DNA of 64,000 nucleotides from Asticcacaulis sp. AC466 (GTDB lineage: Bacteria > Pseudomonadota > Alphaproteobacteria > Caulobacterales > Caulobacteraceae): positions 62,001 through 126,000 of the forward strand of contig NZ_AWGE01000008.1 in assembly GCF_000495815.1 (NCBI RefSeq). Reading direction: 5' to 3'. Below are positions 8,802 through 16,872 of the stretch, in pieces. A program made the position numbers and the translations under genes. Within the stretch, counting starts at the first letter, position 1. Every line of letters begins with the position of its first letter. Under the pieces are notes generated by a model that was not told the DNA's origin, searched no databases, and saw only the letters and a list, made by a program, of their open reading frames with translations.

Positions 8802-11588
8802 ATGCTGTTTCGCCCCGCTTCTGTTTCCCTGTTGGTTCTGGCTGCAACGCTGAGCCTCGGTGGTGTATGGAGTGGATCGGCTCAGTCAGAAGCCTTGGCG
8901 CAAACCCCGGCATCGACTCAGGGCGTTCACGCCTGGAACTCACCCGACGCGCAGATTGCCGTCTTTGAAACCCCCGATTTCCTGATCTCCCTGCAAGAGA
9001 CGTCGCAGACCCTGGTGTCGCTGATGCCCAAGGCGGCTAAGGACGGGTTTGACTTCGCGCCGTCAAACCGCTTCACCCAGCGTCTCGGCGATGGCGCCTA
9101 TCGCATCGGTGATCTCGACCTGCGCCTGCGGGCTGTCGGCGCGACCGACTGGCAGGATTATTCGACCGCGTTCAAGCGTAGGCCGGTCACGCCGCTCAAG
9201 GTCAAGGGCGCATTGGCGTCCGCCGACCTCACGCCCTCGCTTGGTGCGGGCTTTCCGCTGAAGGTGACGCGCACCTGGGCGGTGGCGGATGGCAAGCTGG
9301 TTCTGCGCTACACGATTTCAAATCCGGGCAAGACGGCGATCGAAATCGGCGGTCTGGGCCTGCCTATGGTTTTTGACAATATCATCACCGGACGGCACCT
9401 GGACGACGCCCACGAAACCGCGTCCTTCTATGACCCCTATGTCGGCCGTGACGCGGGCTACCTCCAGGTCACGCGCCTCAATGGCGCCGGCCCGGCCCTG
9501 CTGGTCCTGCCGGAAAAGAACACGCCGTTCGAGTTGTACAAGCCGATCCTCAATGAACGCAACGCCGACAAATCGCTGAAGATCTATAGCGACCCCGAAC
9601 AACGCAACATGACGTTCGAAGGCTTCTACGACTGGATGGTGGCATCGAAGGGCTTTGCCGATACCGACTGGAAGGGTGTCGAGCAATGGAATGAGACCGC
9701 CTCCCTGGTGCTGAAGGCCGGTGAGAGCCGCACCATCGGTGTCCGCTTCGTGCTGTCGCCGTCGATCCGTGACATCGAGCCGACCCTGATCCAGCATGGC
9801 CGCCCCGTCGCGGTTGGCCTGCCGGGCTATGTCGTACCGACCGACATGGACGCCTCTCTGTTCATCCATTCCGCTTCGGCGGTCAAATCGGCCACGGTTT
9901 ACCCCGAAGGCGCGCTGGAACTCAGCGCGGCCGAAAAGGCCAAGTCAGGCTGGGTGCGATACGCGGTAAAGGGAAAGACCGCCGGTCGCGCCCGCCTGGC
10001 CCTGACCTATGCCGACGGTACGGTGCAGACCGTCCATTATCTGGTCACCAAGCCGGAGCAGCAGGTGGTGGCCGATATGGGCCATTTCCTGACCACCCGC
10101 CAATGGTATGACGTCCCGAACGACCCGTTCCACCGCAGCCCGTCCATCATGGGCTACGATCGCGACAAGAATGAAATCATCACCCAGGACAACCGCGTCT
10201 GGGTGGCGGGCCTGAGCGACGAGGGCGGCGCCGGATCGTGGCTGGCCACCATCATGAAGCAGCTCGACAACCCCGTGCCGGCGGAAGTGGCGAAGTTCGA
10301 AACCTTTGCCGATACGACCCTATGGGGGCAAATCCAGACGCCTGACGGCAACGATAAGTACGGCGTGCGCAAGAGCGTCATGTTCTACGATCCAACCCTG
10401 CCGGAAGGGACCTACGATCCGAAGCTGAACTGGAAGGTATGGTCGGCCTGGGACCGCGAAGGGGCTGCCGACCTCGGCCGCTCCTATAACTATCCCCACG
10501 TCGCCGCGGCCTGGTGGACGCTCTACCGGCTCGGGCGCTATCACAGCGGCCTGACCCAGAAGGAAAGCTGGCAGACCTACCTGACGCGCGCCGCCGAGAC
10601 GACCAAGGCGATGATGACCAAGGCACCTTACTACACCCAGTTCGGCCAGATGGAAGGCGATGTCTTTGTCTACATCCTCCAGGATCTGAAGCGCGAGGGC
10701 TTTACGGCCGAGGCGACCGAAATCGAAGCGATGATGAAGGGGCGTGCCGATCACTGGAAGACCCTGAAATATCCGTTCGGTTCCGAAATGCCGTGGGATT
10801 CGACCGGTCAGGCCGAAGTCTATATGTGGTCGCGCTATTTTGGTGATGAAAAAGCCGCCGACACCACCCGCGAAGTCATCCTCGCCTACGATCCGACGAT
10901 CCCGCACTGGGGCTATAATGGTTCGGCCCGCCGGTTCTGGGACTTCCTCTATGCTGGCAAGCAGTCGCGTATCGAGCGTCAGTTGCATCATTACGGTTCG
11001 TCGCTGAACGCCGTGCCGCTGTTCGATGCCTACCGCGCCAATCCGAAGGATTATCAGCTCCTGCGCGCGGCCTATGGCGGCCTGATGGGGGCGCTGACCA
11101 ATATCGATAGCGAAGGCTTCGGGGCCGCCGCCTTCCATTCCTTCCCCGACGCCATGCACTGGGACGGGATGAATGGCGATTATGGCATGAGCTTCTTCGG
11201 CCACGCCGTGTCATCGGCCTCGTATCTTGTCGATCATCCAACCTTCGGCTGGACTGGATTCGGCGGCAATGTCAGCCAGTCCGGCGGCGTCATCACGCTG
11301 ACGCCCCGCGACAGCGCTCGCACGCGTGTCTTCATCGCGCCGGCGGGCCTGTGGGTGACGCTCGACGCAGGCAAGATCGCCGCCGTGAGCTACGATCGCA
11401 TGACGGGCAAGGTGGTGCTGAGCTTCGAGCCCGCGGACACCTATACGCCGGAAGCCTGGGTCAACGTCACGACCACGACGGCGGACGGTAAGCCCTATGC
11501 GGCATCGGCCCCGGTTCAGCGGGGCGCCTACGTTGTCAAATTGGGTGCAAATGAAACCACCCTTGAGTTGCTGCCGAAAGCAAATTAA
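8802..11588 (+). CDS. DUF5695-type exported protein, probable carbohydrate-active
   Basis: 928 residues from the ATG at 8802 (GAAGG eight bases upstream), with signal peptide MLFRPASVSLLVLAATLSLG. I recognise the general pattern of DUF5695 proteins: an N-terminal beta-sandwich half (about residues 50-420, with RAVGATDWQDYSTAFKRR and PFELYKPILNERNAD) and a helical half (about 500-800) with SAWDREGAADLGRSYNYPHV, FPFGSEMPWDSTGQAEVYMW-like text and MHWDGMNGDYGMSFFG, typical of an (alpha/alpha)6 toroid. The many Trp, Asp and Glu residues suit sugar binding. No characterised activity is known to me. It sits downstream of a regulated leader and upstream of an amino acid permease, within a glycoprotein-degrading region, so a glycosidase or lyase role is the likely guess. 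Confidence 0.65.
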   Translation: MLFRPASVSLLVLAATLSLGGVWSGSAQSEALAQTPASTQGVHAWNSPDAQIAVFETPDFLISLQETSQTLVSLMPKAAKDGFDFAPSNRFTQRLGDGAYRIGDLDLRLRAVGATDWQDYSTAFKRRPVTPLKVKGALASADLTPSLGAGFPLKVTRTWAVADGKLVLRYTISNPGKTAIEIGGLGLPMVFDNIITGRHLDDAHETASFYDPYVGRDAGYLQVTRLNGAGPALLVLPEKNTPFELYKPILNERNADKSLKIYSDPEQRNMTFEGFYDWMVASKGFADTDWKGVEQWNETASLVLKAGESRTIGVRFVLSPSIRDIEPTLIQHGRPVAVGLPGYVVPTDMDASLFIHSASAVKSATVYPEGALELSAAEKAKSGWVRYAVKGKTAGRARLALTYADGTVQTVHYLVTKPEQQVVADMGHFLTTRQWYDVPNDPFHRSPSIMGYDRDKNEIITQDNRVWVAGLSDEGGAGSWLATIMKQLDNPVPAEVAKFETFADTTLWGQIQTPDGNDKYGVRKSVMFYDPTLPEGTYDPKLNWKVWSAWDREGAADLGRSYNYPHVAAAWWTLYRLGRYHSGLTQKESWQTYLTRAAETTKAMMTKAPYYTQFGQMEGDVFVYILQDLKREGFTAEATEIEAMMKGRADHWKTLKYPFGSEMPWDSTGQAEVYMWSRYFGDEKAADTTREVILAYDPTIPHWGYNGSARRFWDFLYAGKQSRIERQLHHYGSSLNAVPLFDAYRANPKDYQLLRAAYGGLMGALTNIDSEGFGAAAFHSFPDAMHWDGMNGDYGMSFFGHAVSSASYLVDHPTFGWTGFGGNVSQSGGVITLTPRDSARTRVFIAPAGLWVTLDAGKIAAVSYDRMTGKVVLSFEPADTYTPEAWVNVTTTTADGKPYAASAPVQRGAYVVKLGANETTLELLPKAN

Positions 11589-11597
11589 CACTTGTCA

Positions 11598-11635
11598 GGC
11601 CACGGTCCATATCGGATCGTGGCCAATATAATTTT
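11598..11635 (+). terminator. terminator after the DUF5695 gene
   Basis: Stem GGCCACG...CGTGGCC (11598-11604 with 11618-11624), extended inside by TCC/GGA after a mismatch, then AATATAATTTTT. It lies only 13 bases before the permease start, so the permease depends on read-through or a promoter inside the DUF5695 gene. Confidence 0.6.
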
Positions 11636-11647
11636 TAGGGACTGAGT

Positions 11648-13069
11648 ATGGGACTGTTTGGACCACTAAAGCCGCTTCACCGGGCGGAAGAAGACGGCAA
11701 GGCGCTGGCCAAGACCTTGAGTTGGCCGCACCTGATGGCCCTGGGCATAGGCGGGATTATCGGCACAGGTATCTATACCCTGACCGGGGTCGGCGCGGGT
11801 CTGGCCGGTCCGGGCGTCATATTGTCGTTCGCGATCTGCGGGCTGGTCTGCGCCTGCGCGGCCCTGGCCTATACCGAAATGGCGACGCTTATCCCCACGG
11901 CGGGGTCGGCCTATACCTATACCTATTCCGCCATCGGTGAGATTGCCGGTTGGGTCGTCGGCTGGGCGCTTATCCTCGAATACTCCCTGGCCTGTTCCAG
12001 CGTGGCCGTCGGTTGGTCCGCCCACCTGGTCGGCTGGCTGGAAGAAGGGGTCGGCCTGCATTTGCCCGCCTTCCTGCTCAACGGGCCGCACGCGGGCGGG
12101 CTGGTCAATCTGCCGGCGGTTCTCGTGTCTTTGGCCGTCATGGGCCTTTTGCTGATCGGTGCGCGCGAAAGTGCCACGATCAACATCATCCTCGTCATCA
12201 TCAAGATTGTTGCGCTCGGCGCCTTCATCTTCCTCGGCCTGCCGGCCATTCAAGCCGGCAATTACGATCCGTTCGCGCCCTATGGCTTTATCGGCCAACA
12301 AATGGGCGGTGAAAAGGTCGGCATCATGGCAGCGGCGGCGATCGTCTTCTTCGCCTTTTTCGGCTTTGACGCCGTGTCGACTTCGGCGGAGGAGGCCAAG
12401 AACCCGGCGCGCGACCTGACGGTCGGCATCATCGGCTCGATGGTTGTTTCGACGATCATCTACATGCTGGTGGCCGGTGTCGCCGTGGGCGTGGCCCCGT
12501 TCCGCGAAATCGCCGACAGCGCCGAGCCGCTGCCGCACATCCTGCGCAGCATCGGCTACCCATTGGTCGCCAGCCTCGTCGGCATGGCCGCCATTGTCGC
12601 CCTGCCGTCGGTCATTCTGGTCATGATGTATGGCCAGAGCCGTATCTTCTTCGTCATGGCGCGCGACGGCCTGCTGCCCGCCTTTGTCGCCAAGGTCAAT
12701 TCCAAGGGCTCGCCGGCCCTGATCACGCTGCTGACCGGTATCTTTGTCGCCATCTTTGCCGGTTTCGTGCCGTTGAAGGAAATCGCGGCCCTGTCCAATG
12801 CGGGCACCCTGATTGCCTTCATCGCCGTGGCGCTATCCATGATCATCCTGCGCCATAAGATGCCGCACGCCGTGCGGACCTTCAAGACGCCGCTGTACTG
12901 GCTCGTCGGGCTGGTGGCCATCGGTGGCTGCGGCTTCATCTTCTATAGCCTGCCGATCCAGAGCCAGCTATTCACCCTGATCTGGATGTGTATTGGCCTT
13001 GGCGTCTACTTCTCGTACGGGTTCTGGCATAGCCGCCTGCGCAAGGAAGAGACAAGCTCCGCCGAATAA
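11648..13069 (+). CDS. APC-family amino acid permease
   Basis: 473 residues with about 12 to 13 hydrophobic segments. The N-terminal part has the APC consensus LMALGIGGIIGTGIYTLTG, followed by EMATLIPTAGSAYTY and the FFAFFGFDAVSTSAEEAKNP block typical of cationic amino acid transporter-like permeases. It carries amino acids across the inner membrane by proton or ion coupling. An AGGGA site precedes the ATG. Its position next to the GntR genes and hydroxyproline enzymes suggests proline, hydroxyproline or short-peptide-derived amino acids as substrate, but the family alone does not fix that. Confidence 0.88.
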   Translation: MGLFGPLKPLHRAEEDGKALAKTLSWPHLMALGIGGIIGTGIYTLTGVGAGLAGPGVILSFAICGLVCACAALAYTEMATLIPTAGSAYTYTYSAIGEIAGWVVGWALILEYSLACSSVAVGWSAHLVGWLEEGVGLHLPAFLLNGPHAGGLVNLPAVLVSLAVMGLLLIGARESATINIILVIIKIVALGAFIFLGLPAIQAGNYDPFAPYGFIGQQMGGEKVGIMAAAAIVFFAFFGFDAVSTSAEEAKNPARDLTVGIIGSMVVSTIIYMLVAGVAVGVAPFREIADSAEPLPHILRSIGYPLVASLVGMAAIVALPSVILVMMYGQSRIFFVMARDGLLPAFVAKVNSKGSPALITLLTGIFVAIFAGFVPLKEIAALSNAGTLIAFIAVALSMIILRHKMPHAVRTFKTPLYWLVGLVAIGGCGFIFYSLPIQSQLFTLIWMCIGLGVYFSYGFWHSRLRKEETSSAE

Positions 13070-13072
13070 ATG

Positions 13073-13102
13073 AAAGCCCCGGAGACGATCCGGGGCTTTT
13101 TT
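13073..13102. terminator. intrinsic terminator between permease and GntR gene
   Basis: GCCCCGGA (13076-13083), loop GACGA, TCCGGGGC (13089-13096), then six T. It serves the plus-strand permease; the minus-strand GntR gene ends 22 bases away and may share it. Confidence 0.85.
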
Positions 13103-13124
13103 CATGGCTGTTTTACGGGTTGTT

Positions 13125-13772
13125 TTAGGGCTGGCTGTATTCGGTAATGAGGTCCTGGAAGGTGGCATTGATATGCCGGTGGACCAGTTCGATGACTTCG
13201 TCCGCCCGTCCGTTGGCCCAGTGGTCGTAGATGATCTCATGCTCCTGATGGGCCTGGTCCTCGCTGCCGGCAGGAATGAGATATTCGCCGACATTGCGTT
13301 CGGAAATCAGATGCAGACGCTCGATGAAGCGCACCGTTACGGGTTTGCGCACCGGATGGATGAGCGAGAGGTGGAAGAGGCGGTTATACCGGCCGATTTC
13401 CGCCTTGTTGGTCTCCGCCGCATGTTGAAGGTCGTCGAGCGCGGCCCGCGCCTGACGGCGGTCGGCTTCAGTTGTCCGGGTTGCCGCCAGGCCGACAGCC
13501 TGTGGCTCCATGCTCAGGCGCAGGGTGTAGACATCTTCGGCTTCTTCGAGGGTCAGGGGCGGAACAAAAAAGCCGCGATTGGCTTCGAGCACAATCAAGC
13601 CCTCGTTTTCGAGGCGAATGAGCGCCTCGCGAATGGGAATCTTGCTGACGCCCAGTTCGGCGGCCAGCGCATCCTGACGAATCGCGTCGCGAGGGGTCAG
13701 AGAGCCAGACACCAGCCGGTCGCGAAGAATGTTGTAAATTTGCTCGGAAAGCGACTGAACGTGAATTCCCAT
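13125..13772 (-). CDS. GntR-family regulator, FCD subfamily (copy 1)
   Basis: 215 residues. N-terminal winged helix (residues about 5-75: VQSLSEQIYNILRDRLVSG ... DALAAELGVSKIPIREALI) and C-terminal all-helical FCD effector domain with the His residues that usually bind a metal (LFHLSLIH, HQEHEIIYD, HRHINATF). Such proteins are usually repressors released by a small acid or its metabolite. A close paralogue (13929-14588) lies directly upstream in the same direction, and the recognition-helix stretch QDALAAELGVSKIP is identical in the two, while the effector domains differ more. They may bind the same operators but answer to different ligands. The 156-base gap before it has no clear GTATAC site, so it may be transcribed with copy 2. 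Confidence 0.9.
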   Translation of the reverse strand: MGIHVQSLSEQIYNILRDRLVSGSLTPRDAIRQDALAAELGVSKIPIREALIRLENEGLIVLEANRGFFVPPLTLEEAEDVYTLRLSMEPQAVGLAATRTTEADRRQARAALDDLQHAAETNKAEIGRYNRLFHLSLIHPVRKPVTVRFIERLHLISERNVGEYLIPAGSEDQAHQEHEIIYDHWANGRADEVIELVHRHINATFQDLITEYSQP

Positions 13773-13928
13773 GGGACACCTGGCTATCTTGTGATCCCGG
13801 CGCGTTACATCCCTGTTTTCGTTCCGCCGGTTGGCCCGGCTGTTGAGTCAATTATACCCCCGGAATGCATCTTTTTTGCGACGCGCCGGACAGGAAAGGA
13901 AAGCTGCGGCTTCTATAGTAAGCCGTGT

Positions 13929-14588
13929 TTAGGCATGCGCCTTTTCGGTTTCGAACTGCTTGCGCAGGTCTTCGAGGGTCATGGCGATGTGCTGGTGCAT
14001 CAAGGCCGCCACCTCGGTGGCCTTGCCCCCCGACCATAGTTCGAGTAGCGCCATGTGTTCGTTATGGGCGCGGTCGTCCCGGCCAGCCGGTTCGAGATGT
14101 TTTCCGACGTAGCGTTCGGAAATGATGTTCAGCCGTTCGACGATCTGGATGGTAACCTGGCGGTTGAGCGGTCGGACCAGCGACATATGGAAGGCGCGGT
14201 TGAGGCGGCCGACCTGCGTTTTGTCGGTATTGGCGGCGGTATCTAGCGCGTCGAGCGCGGCCTTGGCTTTGCGCTTATCGGCATCGGTCGCGACTTTTGC
14301 GGCTTCTGCGACCGCGTCAGGCTCGATCTTCAGGCGCAGGGCATAGACCTCTTCGACCTCTGTGGCATTGAGCGGCCGCACGAAGAACCCCCGATTGGCC
14401 TGAGACAGCAGCAGGCCATCCTGTTCCAGGCGGGCCAAGGCTTCGCGCAGAGGAATTTTGCTGACCCCGAGCTCTGCGGCCAGCGCGTCCTGTCGAATGG
14501 CAACATCGGCGGGAATCTTGCCCGAGATGATACGGTCGCGCACGAGCGAGAAAATTTGTTCGGATAGGGTCTGAACCACTAGGGTCAT
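13929..14588 (-). CDS. GntR-family regulator, FCD subfamily (copy 2)
   Basis: 219 residues, same layout as copy 1: winged helix (TLSEQIFSLVRDRIISG ... DALAAELGVSKIPLREAL) and FCD domain with metal-ligand-like His residues (AFHMSLVRP, NEHMALLE, HQHIAMTL). A GTATAC operator (14641-14656) lies 53 bases upstream of the start, which suggests autoregulation and identifies this protein as the best candidate regulator for the similar operators throughout the window. GntR/FCD regulators known to bind TGGTATACCA-like sites include the hexuronate regulators UxuR/ExuR, so a GTATAC core suits the subfamily. The inducer is unknown; hydroxyproline, its pathway intermediates or arabinose-derived acids are candidates. 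Confidence 0.9.
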   Translation of the reverse strand: MTLVVQTLSEQIFSLVRDRIISGKIPADVAIRQDALAAELGVSKIPLREALARLEQDGLLLSQANRGFFVRPLNATEVEEVYALRLKIEPDAVAEAAKVATDADKRKAKAALDALDTAANTDKTQVGRLNRAFHMSLVRPLNRQVTIQIVERLNIISERYVGKHLEPAGRDDRAHNEHMALLELWSGGKATEVAALMHQHIAMTLEDLRKQFETEKAHA

Positions 14589-14640
14589 GAAGGTCGTCCG
14601 CTCTGGATCGGGGAGTCTGTCGAATCCCCGCTGTCATTTT

Positions 14641-14656
14641 TATATAGTATACCAGT
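14641..14656. promoter_or_regulatory. GTATAC operator before the GntR copy 2 gene
   Basis: TATATAGTATACCAGT, core GTATAC at 14647-14652. It shares twelve bases with the operator at 6050. Its place before a regulator gene suggests autoregulation. Confidence 0.6.
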
Positions 14657-14688
14657 ATCTAGACACTCATTTCATTCTGTGACAAGGG

Positions 14689-14700
14689 ACCAGTACTGGT
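14689..14700. promoter_or_regulatory. 12-base perfect palindrome
   Basis: ACCAGTACTGGT, a perfect palindrome between the GntR gene and the epimerase stop. It has a different core (AGTACT) from the GTATAC sites, so it may be a site for another regulator or chance. Copies of TGTGACAA lie on both sides of it. Confidence 0.3.
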
Positions 14701-14769
14701 TGCAACTGTAAAAATCACACATTTTGTGACAAGCGTCGCGTTTTCACCGTTTCCGTGTGATGTGCTGAG

Positions 14770-15768
14770 TTAAAGCACTTGAAATCCTTGCCAAAAGCGG
14801 TCTTCGCGGTCAATCCAGATATTATTGAAACCGGTGGAGATGGCTGAGCCTTCTATCGACGGGATGATCGCCTTCTGATCGCCAAGCATGACCTCGTCTT
14901 CGACGCGGCCGATGAACTGGCTACAGATATAGCTTTCGTGAACGAAACGGTCGCCCTTTTTCAGCTTGCCCTGGGCGTGCAGATGGGCCAGGCGCGCTGA
15001 CGTGCCGGTGCCGCAGGGCGACCGGTCAATGGCGCGTTCGCCGTAGAAGACAGCGTTGCGCCCATCGGCGTCCGGCGATTTCGGTTTATCGGCCCACAGG
15101 ACGTGGCTGACGCCGCGGATGGTGGAATCCACCGGATGGACGGGCTCATAGACGTCGCGGACCAGCTGGCGGATCGTGCGGCTCAGTTCGATGATGCGGG
15201 CGGCGCCCAGGTCGTCGAGGCCGGTATAGGCGCCTTGCGGTTCAATGATGGCGTAGTAGTTGCCGCCGTAGGAGACGTCGAGGGTGAGGGGGCCAAAGCC
15301 CGGCACGTCGATCTCGATGCCGGTCTTGGCCAGATAGGCCGGAACATTTGTGATGCGGACCGACGTCACCTTGTTGCCTTCCGAAGCATAGGCAATGTCG
15401 ATGATGCCGGCGGGGACTTCCAGCTTGAGCCGGCCGGGCGTGCGAGGCGTTACCAGGCCGTTTTCAAGGGCGAAGGTCACCATGCCGATGGTGCCGTGTC
15501 CGCACATGGGCAGGCAGCCCGAGGTTTCGATGAACAAGATGCCGGCATCCGTGTCTTCGCGCGCCGGCGGATAGAGGAAGCCGCCGGACATCATGTCGTG
15601 GCCGCGCGGCTCGAAGCACAGACCCGTGCGTATCCAGTCGAAGCGTTCCAGGAAGTCCTGACGCCGTTCCGACATATTGGCGCCTTTCAAAAGCGGTGCA
15701 CCGCCCGCGACAAGGCGGACCGGATTGCCGGCCGTGTGGCCGTCGATGCAGAAGAAGGTGTGGCGCAT
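14770..15768 (-). CDS. lhpA: 4-hydroxyproline 2-epimerase (proline racemase family)
   Basis: 332 residues from the ATG at 15768 (GGAG upstream). Both catalytic cysteines of the family are present: MCGHGT (about residue 90) and SPCGTGT (about residue 250), which marks an epimerase or racemase; the related trans-3-hydroxyproline dehydratases have Thr at the second site. The N-terminal FFCIDGHTAGNPVRLV matches hydroxyproline 2-epimerases. It converts trans-4-hydroxy-L-proline to cis-4-hydroxy-D-proline in the cytoplasm, the first step of bacterial hydroxyproline use. Downstream of the DapA-like deaminase on the same strand, with a 9-base hairpin in the 107-base gap. Proline racemase is the main alternative, but the neighbouring deaminase and D-amino acid dehydrogenase make the hydroxyproline role strong. 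Confidence 0.9.
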   Translation of the reverse strand: MRHTFFCIDGHTAGNPVRLVAGGAPLLKGANMSERRQDFLERFDWIRTGLCFEPRGHDMMSGGFLYPPAREDTDAGILFIETSGCLPMCGHGTIGMVTFALENGLVTPRTPGRLKLEVPAGIIDIAYASEGNKVTSVRITNVPAYLAKTGIEIDVPGFGPLTLDVSYGGNYYAIIEPQGAYTGLDDLGAARIIELSRTIRQLVRDVYEPVHPVDSTIRGVSHVLWADKPKSPDADGRNAVFYGERAIDRSPCGTGTSARLAHLHAQGKLKKGDRFVHESYICSQFIGRVEDEVMLGDQKAIIPSIEGSAISTGFNNIWIDREDRFWQGFQVL

Positions 15769-15788
15769 GGGAAGACTCCGGGACGAAG

Positions 15789-15819
15789 ACAGGCGGTCCG
15801 CGTTACACGAACCGCCTGT
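15789..15819 (-). terminator. hairpin between deaminase and epimerase genes
   Basis: Perfect stem ACAGGCGGT / ACCGCCTGT with a 13-base loop. On the minus strand only a short TCTTCGT follows, so it may slow or stabilise the transcript rather than end it. Confidence 0.4.
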
Positions 15820-15875
15820 CTCAGGCAATAATAGCTAGGCAGGCACTAAGGCATGCCAGTTAATACAGGCTTGGC

Positions 15876-16790
15876 TTAGGCGGCTTTGGTGATCTTCAGG
15901 CTGGGGCGTGTCGCCGCTGCCTTTTCGACCATCGCGGTCACTTCGGCGCGGCGCGCGCCGGTCAGCGGCATGCGCGGCATGCGCACGCGTTCTGACCCGC
16001 GGCCCATGATCTGTTCGGCCAGCTTGATCGACTGGACGAGATCGTGTTCGGCATCGAGGTGGAGCAGCGGCAGGAACCAGCGGTAGATTTCGCGGGCCGT
16101 GTCGATATCGCCGGCCTTCAGAGCCTTGACCAGCATGACGGATTCATGCGGGAAGGCCGAGGTCAGGCCGGAAACCCAACCCTGGGCGCCCAACAACAGA
16201 CCTTCGAAGGCCACGTCGTCGAGACCGGCGAATACCGTGTAACGGTCGCCGAACGCATTGTACATGTCGGTGAACCGGCGGGTGTCGGCGGTCGATTCCT
16301 TCACGGCGACGATGTTCTTCACCGGACGCAGGGCTTCAAGCGCTTCGTTGGTGATGGCGACGCGGTAGGCGGTCGGATTGTTGTACAGCATGATCGGCAG
16401 CGACGTGGCGTTGGCGACCTGCGTGAAGTGTTCGACCAACTCAGCCGTCTTAGGCACATAGACCATGGCCGGCAGCAGCATCAGGCCGTCGGCGCCGAGC
16501 GCTTCGGCATCCTTAACCCAGGCGATGGCCAGCGTCGTCGTCAGTTCGGACACGCCGGTGACGACCGGGACGCGCTTGTTGACGACTTCGACAATGGCTT
16601 TCAACAAAACACGCTTTTCGTCAGCGGTCAGGGAGTTGTTCTCGCCGCAGGTCCCCATCGCGATAATTCCGGTGACGCCGTCATTGATCAGGTCGTCCAC
16701 GACACGTTGCGTGTCCGCGACATTGATCGAAAAATCTTCATTAAATTGCGTCGTTACGGCCGGAAACACGCCCTGCCAATCGATTTTCAT
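15876..16790 (-). CDS. DapA-family lyase, probable pyrroline-4-hydroxy-2-carboxylate deaminase
   Basis: 304 residues, dihydrodipicolinate synthase fold. Visible marks are GVFPAVTTQFNEDFSI, the GTCGENNSL phosphate/carboxylate loop, the Tyr in PIMLYNNPTAYRV and the Schiff-base Lys in IVAVKESTADTRR. Within hydroxyproline clusters this family (LhpC/HypD) deaminates delta1-pyrroline-4-hydroxy-2-carboxylate to alpha-ketoglutarate semialdehyde. The gene is upstream of the epimerase on the same strand and divergent from the D-amino acid dehydrogenase, with a GTATAC operator between. Generic DapA-family enzymes (sugar-acid aldolases, KDG aldolase-like) are alternatives from sequence alone; context decides. 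Confidence 0.85.
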   Translation of the reverse strand: MKIDWQGVFPAVTTQFNEDFSINVADTQRVVDDLINDGVTGIIAMGTCGENNSLTADEKRVLLKAIVEVVNKRVPVVTGVSELTTTLAIAWVKDAEALGADGLMLLPAMVYVPKTAELVEHFTQVANATSLPIMLYNNPTAYRVAITNEALEALRPVKNIVAVKESTADTRRFTDMYNAFGDRYTVFAGLDDVAFEGLLLGAQGWVSGLTSAFPHESVMLVKALKAGDIDTAREIYRWFLPLLHLDAEHDLVQSIKLAEQIMGRGSERVRMPRMPLTGARRAEVTAMVEKAAATRPSLKITKAA

Positions 16791-16818
16791 CTATATACTC
16801 CTGGAGCTTGCGTAAGAA

Positions 16819-16838
16819 CATATACCGTATACTATATG
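16819..16838. promoter_or_regulatory. GTATAC operator, hydroxyproline divergent promoter
   Basis: CATATACCGTATACTATATG: outer arms CATATA/TATATG form a dyad and GTATAC sits at 16827-16832. It lies in the 82-base gap between the deaminase and the dehydrogenase genes and could control both directions. Confidence 0.65.
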
Positions 16839-16872
16839 CGATGGTGTATTGCAACAAGGATGATGAACGGCC

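Noticed and set aside
14770-15768. trans-3-hydroxyproline dehydratase instead of epimerase
   Set aside because: The dehydratases have Thr at the second catalytic position; here both Cys are present.
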